Positions 25,677 through 27,580 of a DNA stretch of 27,580 nucleotides are shown in pieces. This stretch comes from an uncultured Clostridium sp. (lineage in GTDB: Bacteria > Bacillota > Clostridia > TANB77 > CAG-508), in NCBI GenBank assembly GCA_900557045.1, contig USQY01000020.1:1-27580 (forward strand), in the 5' to 3' direction. How positions within the stretch are numbered: the first letter of the stretch is position 1; the number at the start of each line of letters is the position of its first letter. A model generated the notes under the pieces. The model had not been told where the DNA came from. It searched no databases and saw only the letters and a list, made by a program, of their open reading frames with translations. Made by a program: the position numbers and the translations under genes.

Positions 25677-26870
25677 ATGAAATTATTAGAATATAGGCAA
25701 TATAATAATTTAGACGAAAAAAAATCCTTAAATAAAAAGAAAGTAACTATAGCAATTGTAGTAGTTTTACTAGTAATAATTATAAGTACAGTAAGTGTAA
25801 TTTATATATCAAATGCAAATTTTAGGAATTTCATGGATAAATATGTATTATTAAAAAGTGTAACATCAGACAATTTGCCTTATATAAGTATAAGTACGGA
25901 AAAAAACATACATACATATGCATATTACAATTATGTAGCAGTTTTGGAAAATAGTAGTCTTAAATTATATAATTCATCTGGCAAAGAGGTTGAAAATCTA
26001 AAAATTGATATAAGTTCACCAATTTTTTCATCTGAAGCCAACTACGTAGTAATTGCAGAAAAAGGTGAAAATAGAGTATATTTAATAAAAGATAAAAAAA
26101 TAATATGGGATAAAACTGTAGAAGGAAAAATTTCTAGAGTAAATATTAATGAAAATGGTTTTGTTTCAGTAATTATAGCTGGTACTAGTTACAAGTCTGT
26201 AATAACAACATATTCACCAGATGGTTCAGAAGTGTTTAAAACATTTTTATCAAATACAGTAGCAATAGATTCTGATATTTCCAAAGATAATAAATATTTA
26301 AGTTTTTGTGAGGTAGATTTATCAGGTACTGTAATAGAATCAAAAGTAAAAACTATTTCAATAGAAAAGGCTAAACAAGATCCATCAAATGCAATTATGC
26401 ACACTTATGAAATTCCATCAAATGTACTAGTTACTAATTTGGAGTATCATAATAAAGATGAATTATTATGTGCATGTGATAATCAAATATATCTTTTAAA
26501 AAATGGTAATATGGAAACCATTACTAATTTAGAAGAATCAAATATAACATTTTCAGGAATTAAATTATCAAAAAGTTATTTTAGAATATTAGAAAATAAC
26601 CAAGGAATAAATAATCAGAACACAAATTTAGAAATTTATAATATAACAAATCACAATTCATATGTATATACAATAAATGGAATTGCAAAAGAGGTATATG
26701 CAAATGGTGGGGTTATTGCTATAAATATGGGGTCTGAGGCATATTTTGTAAATGAAACAGGATGGCTTATAAAAAAATATACATCAGCACAGGAAATTAG
26801 AAAGATAGTAATTTCAGACAATATAGCAGGTATAATTTACAGAAATAGAATTGAATTTATAAATTTATAA
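25677..26870 (+). CDS. DUF5711-type membrane-anchored beta-propeller-like protein
   Basis: This 397-residue protein has a charged cytoplasmic N-terminus (LDEKKSLNKKK) and one membrane helix at about 24-44. An extracellular domain of repeated short beta blades follows (NYVAVLENSSLKLYNSSGKEV; VVIAEKGENRVYLIKDKKIIW; ELLCACDNQIYLLKNGNM; VYANGGVIAINMGSEAYFVNETGW). The layout matches the DUF5711 family, whose function is unknown. AAGAGGA (25664-25670) gives 6-base spacing to ATG 25677; ATG 25671 directly abuts it. A CvpA-family gene follows after 77 bases, and these two families are commonly neighbours in Clostridia as far as I recall. Confidence 0.8.
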   Translation: MKLLEYRQYNNLDEKKSLNKKKVTIAIVVVLLVIIISTVSVIYISNANFRNFMDKYVLLKSVTSDNLPYISISTEKNIHTYAYYNYVAVLENSSLKLYNSSGKEVENLKIDISSPIFSSEANYVVIAEKGENRVYLIKDKKIIWDKTVEGKISRVNINENGFVSVIIAGTSYKSVITTYSPDGSEVFKTFLSNTVAIDSDISKDNKYLSFCEVDLSGTVIESKVKTISIEKAKQDPSNAIMHTYEIPSNVLVTNLEYHNKDELLCACDNQIYLLKNGNMETITNLEESNITFSGIKLSKSYFRILENNQGINNQNTNLEIYNITNHNSYVYTINGIAKEVYANGGVIAINMGSEAYFVNETGWLIKKYTSAQEIRKIVISDNIAGIIYRNRIEFINL

Positions 26871-26947
26871 AAAAGTTTATAGGTATCTTAAAAACCTAAA
26901 ATTTAAATAAAGGAGAGTATGATATCAATATCATACAAAAATTAAAA

Positions 26948-27580
26948 ATGACTATAATAGTAGATTTAGTAATTGTTGGAATCCTAATAGCATGTATTTC
27001 TATAGGTTATAAAAGAGGATTAACAGGATGTTTAATTAAAATACTATCTTTTTTCATAGCTATAGTAATTGCACTAATACTATTTAAACCTGTATCATCA
27101 ATGGTAATAAATAATACGCAAATAGATGAAAATATTCAATCTTCAATTGTTCAGGTTTTTGAGAAAGAAGAAAGTAAAAGTACAGAGGAAAATAAAAATG
27201 AAAAAACTACACCAATTGTAACATATATATATGAAGAAGTTGAAAAAACAACTCAAGAGAAGAAAAATGAAGTTGTAAATGATGTGACAAAAGAACTTTC
27301 AATAAATATAATTAAAATACTTACATTTATTTTATTATTTGTTGCATCACGAATTGCTCTAATTTTTATAAAAGCTATAACAAATTTAATAACAAAGTTG
27401 CCTTTAATAAAGCAGTGTGATAAAATAGGAGGCATATTATATGGTGTATTACAAGGATTTGTTATAATATTTATAGGATGTGCATTAATTACAGTTATTT
27501 CACCAATTGTAAATCAATATGCTTTATTAGAAATAATTAATCAGTCTTATATTGGAAATATAATATGTAATAATAATATT
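26948..27580 (+). CDS. CvpA family membrane protein, partial at window end
   Basis: The frame is open from ATG 26948 to the window edge (211 codons, no stop). CvpA proteins are about 160-250 residues, so little may be missing. It opens with IVDLVIVGILIACISIGYKRGLTG, the family's helix followed by a GYKRGL turn, then a second helix (ILSFFIAIVIALILF). A long charged insert (about 65-120, EKEESKSTEENKNEK and similar) precedes two further helices (INIIKILTFILLFVASRIAL and ILYGVLQGFVIIFIGCALI). The role is membrane-linked and poorly defined (colicin V production, envelope, purine-linked phenotypes in other bacteria). The ribosome binding site AGGAGAG (26911-26917) is 31 bases from the ATG, with a hairpin (26918-26935) between. 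Confidence 0.85.
   Translation, partial: MTIIVDLVIVGILIACISIGYKRGLTGCLIKILSFFIAIVIALILFKPVSSMVINNTQIDENIQSSIVQVFEKEESKSTEENKNEKTTPIVTYIYEEVEKTTQEKKNEVVNDVTKELSINIIKILTFILLFVASRIALIFIKAITNLITKLPLIKQCDKIGGILYGVLQGFVIIFIGCALITVISPIVNQYALLEIINQSYIGNIICNNNI

Overview
The window is very AT-rich and reads as a chromosomal segment of a low-GC, endospore-forming member of the Bacillota, most likely a gut-type Clostridia. The evidence is an alpha/beta-type small acid-soluble spore protein at the left end, AGA/ACA/TTA-biased codon use, strong AGGAGG-type ribosome binding sites, sigma-A promoters close to consensus, and a Gram-positive gene set (murF, ddl, yhaO/yhaN-type sbcD/sbcC, yhbY, cvpA, DUF5711). 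The species cannot be named from the sequence.

Layout, left to right: a spore protein gene (378-548); a 320-base palindromic intergenic element (550-869); cell-wall genes murF and ddl (956-3458); a short DnaJ/CbpA-type co-chaperone (3562-4467); a block with its own consensus promoter holding two unrecognised small proteins and a VirD4/TraG-type coupling ATPase, split by a one-base frameshift inside its Walker A motif (4664-7622); the DNA-repair pair sbcD/yhaO and sbcC/yhaN (7967-11243); two minus-strand genes, yhbY and a Gdt1/TMEM165-type cation transporter (11530-12522); one giant secreted protein of 3190 residues (13078-22650); a minus-strand Rpn/PD-(D/E)XK nuclease (22853-23725); and a plus-strand run of a YkvI-type membrane protein, a DUF5711 protein and a CvpA protein cut by the window end (24364-27580).

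The most striking object is the giant protein. It has an N-terminal membrane/signal segment, mucin-binding-like and Listeria-Bacteroides (Flg_new) beta repeats, then three rounds of a fibronectin-III-like module followed by a formylglycine-generating-enzyme-like (C-type-lectin fold) module. Only the last about 70 codons (22440-22650), ending exactly at the C-terminus, switch abruptly in base composition (about 27% to about 46% GC) and codon choice (AGA to CGT/CGC for Arg, A-ending to C/T-ending). They are packed with NNC/NNT codons for Tyr, Ser, Thr, Asn and Ala between invariant Gly/Arg codons. This is the expected look of the variable repeat of a diversity-generating retroelement (DGR). No reverse transcriptase or template repeat is visible in the window, so the DGR machinery would have to act from elsewhere in the genome. 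The inference is a giant cell-surface or secreted binding protein whose tip is hypermutated in trans.

Small palindromic and hairpin elements crowd the intergenic regions. One family shares an ACAAAAATGT hairpin core (near 9106, 12556, 22652 and 23944); two of its copies form near-identical direct repeats around the Rpn nuclease gene, immediately after the putative variable repeat.
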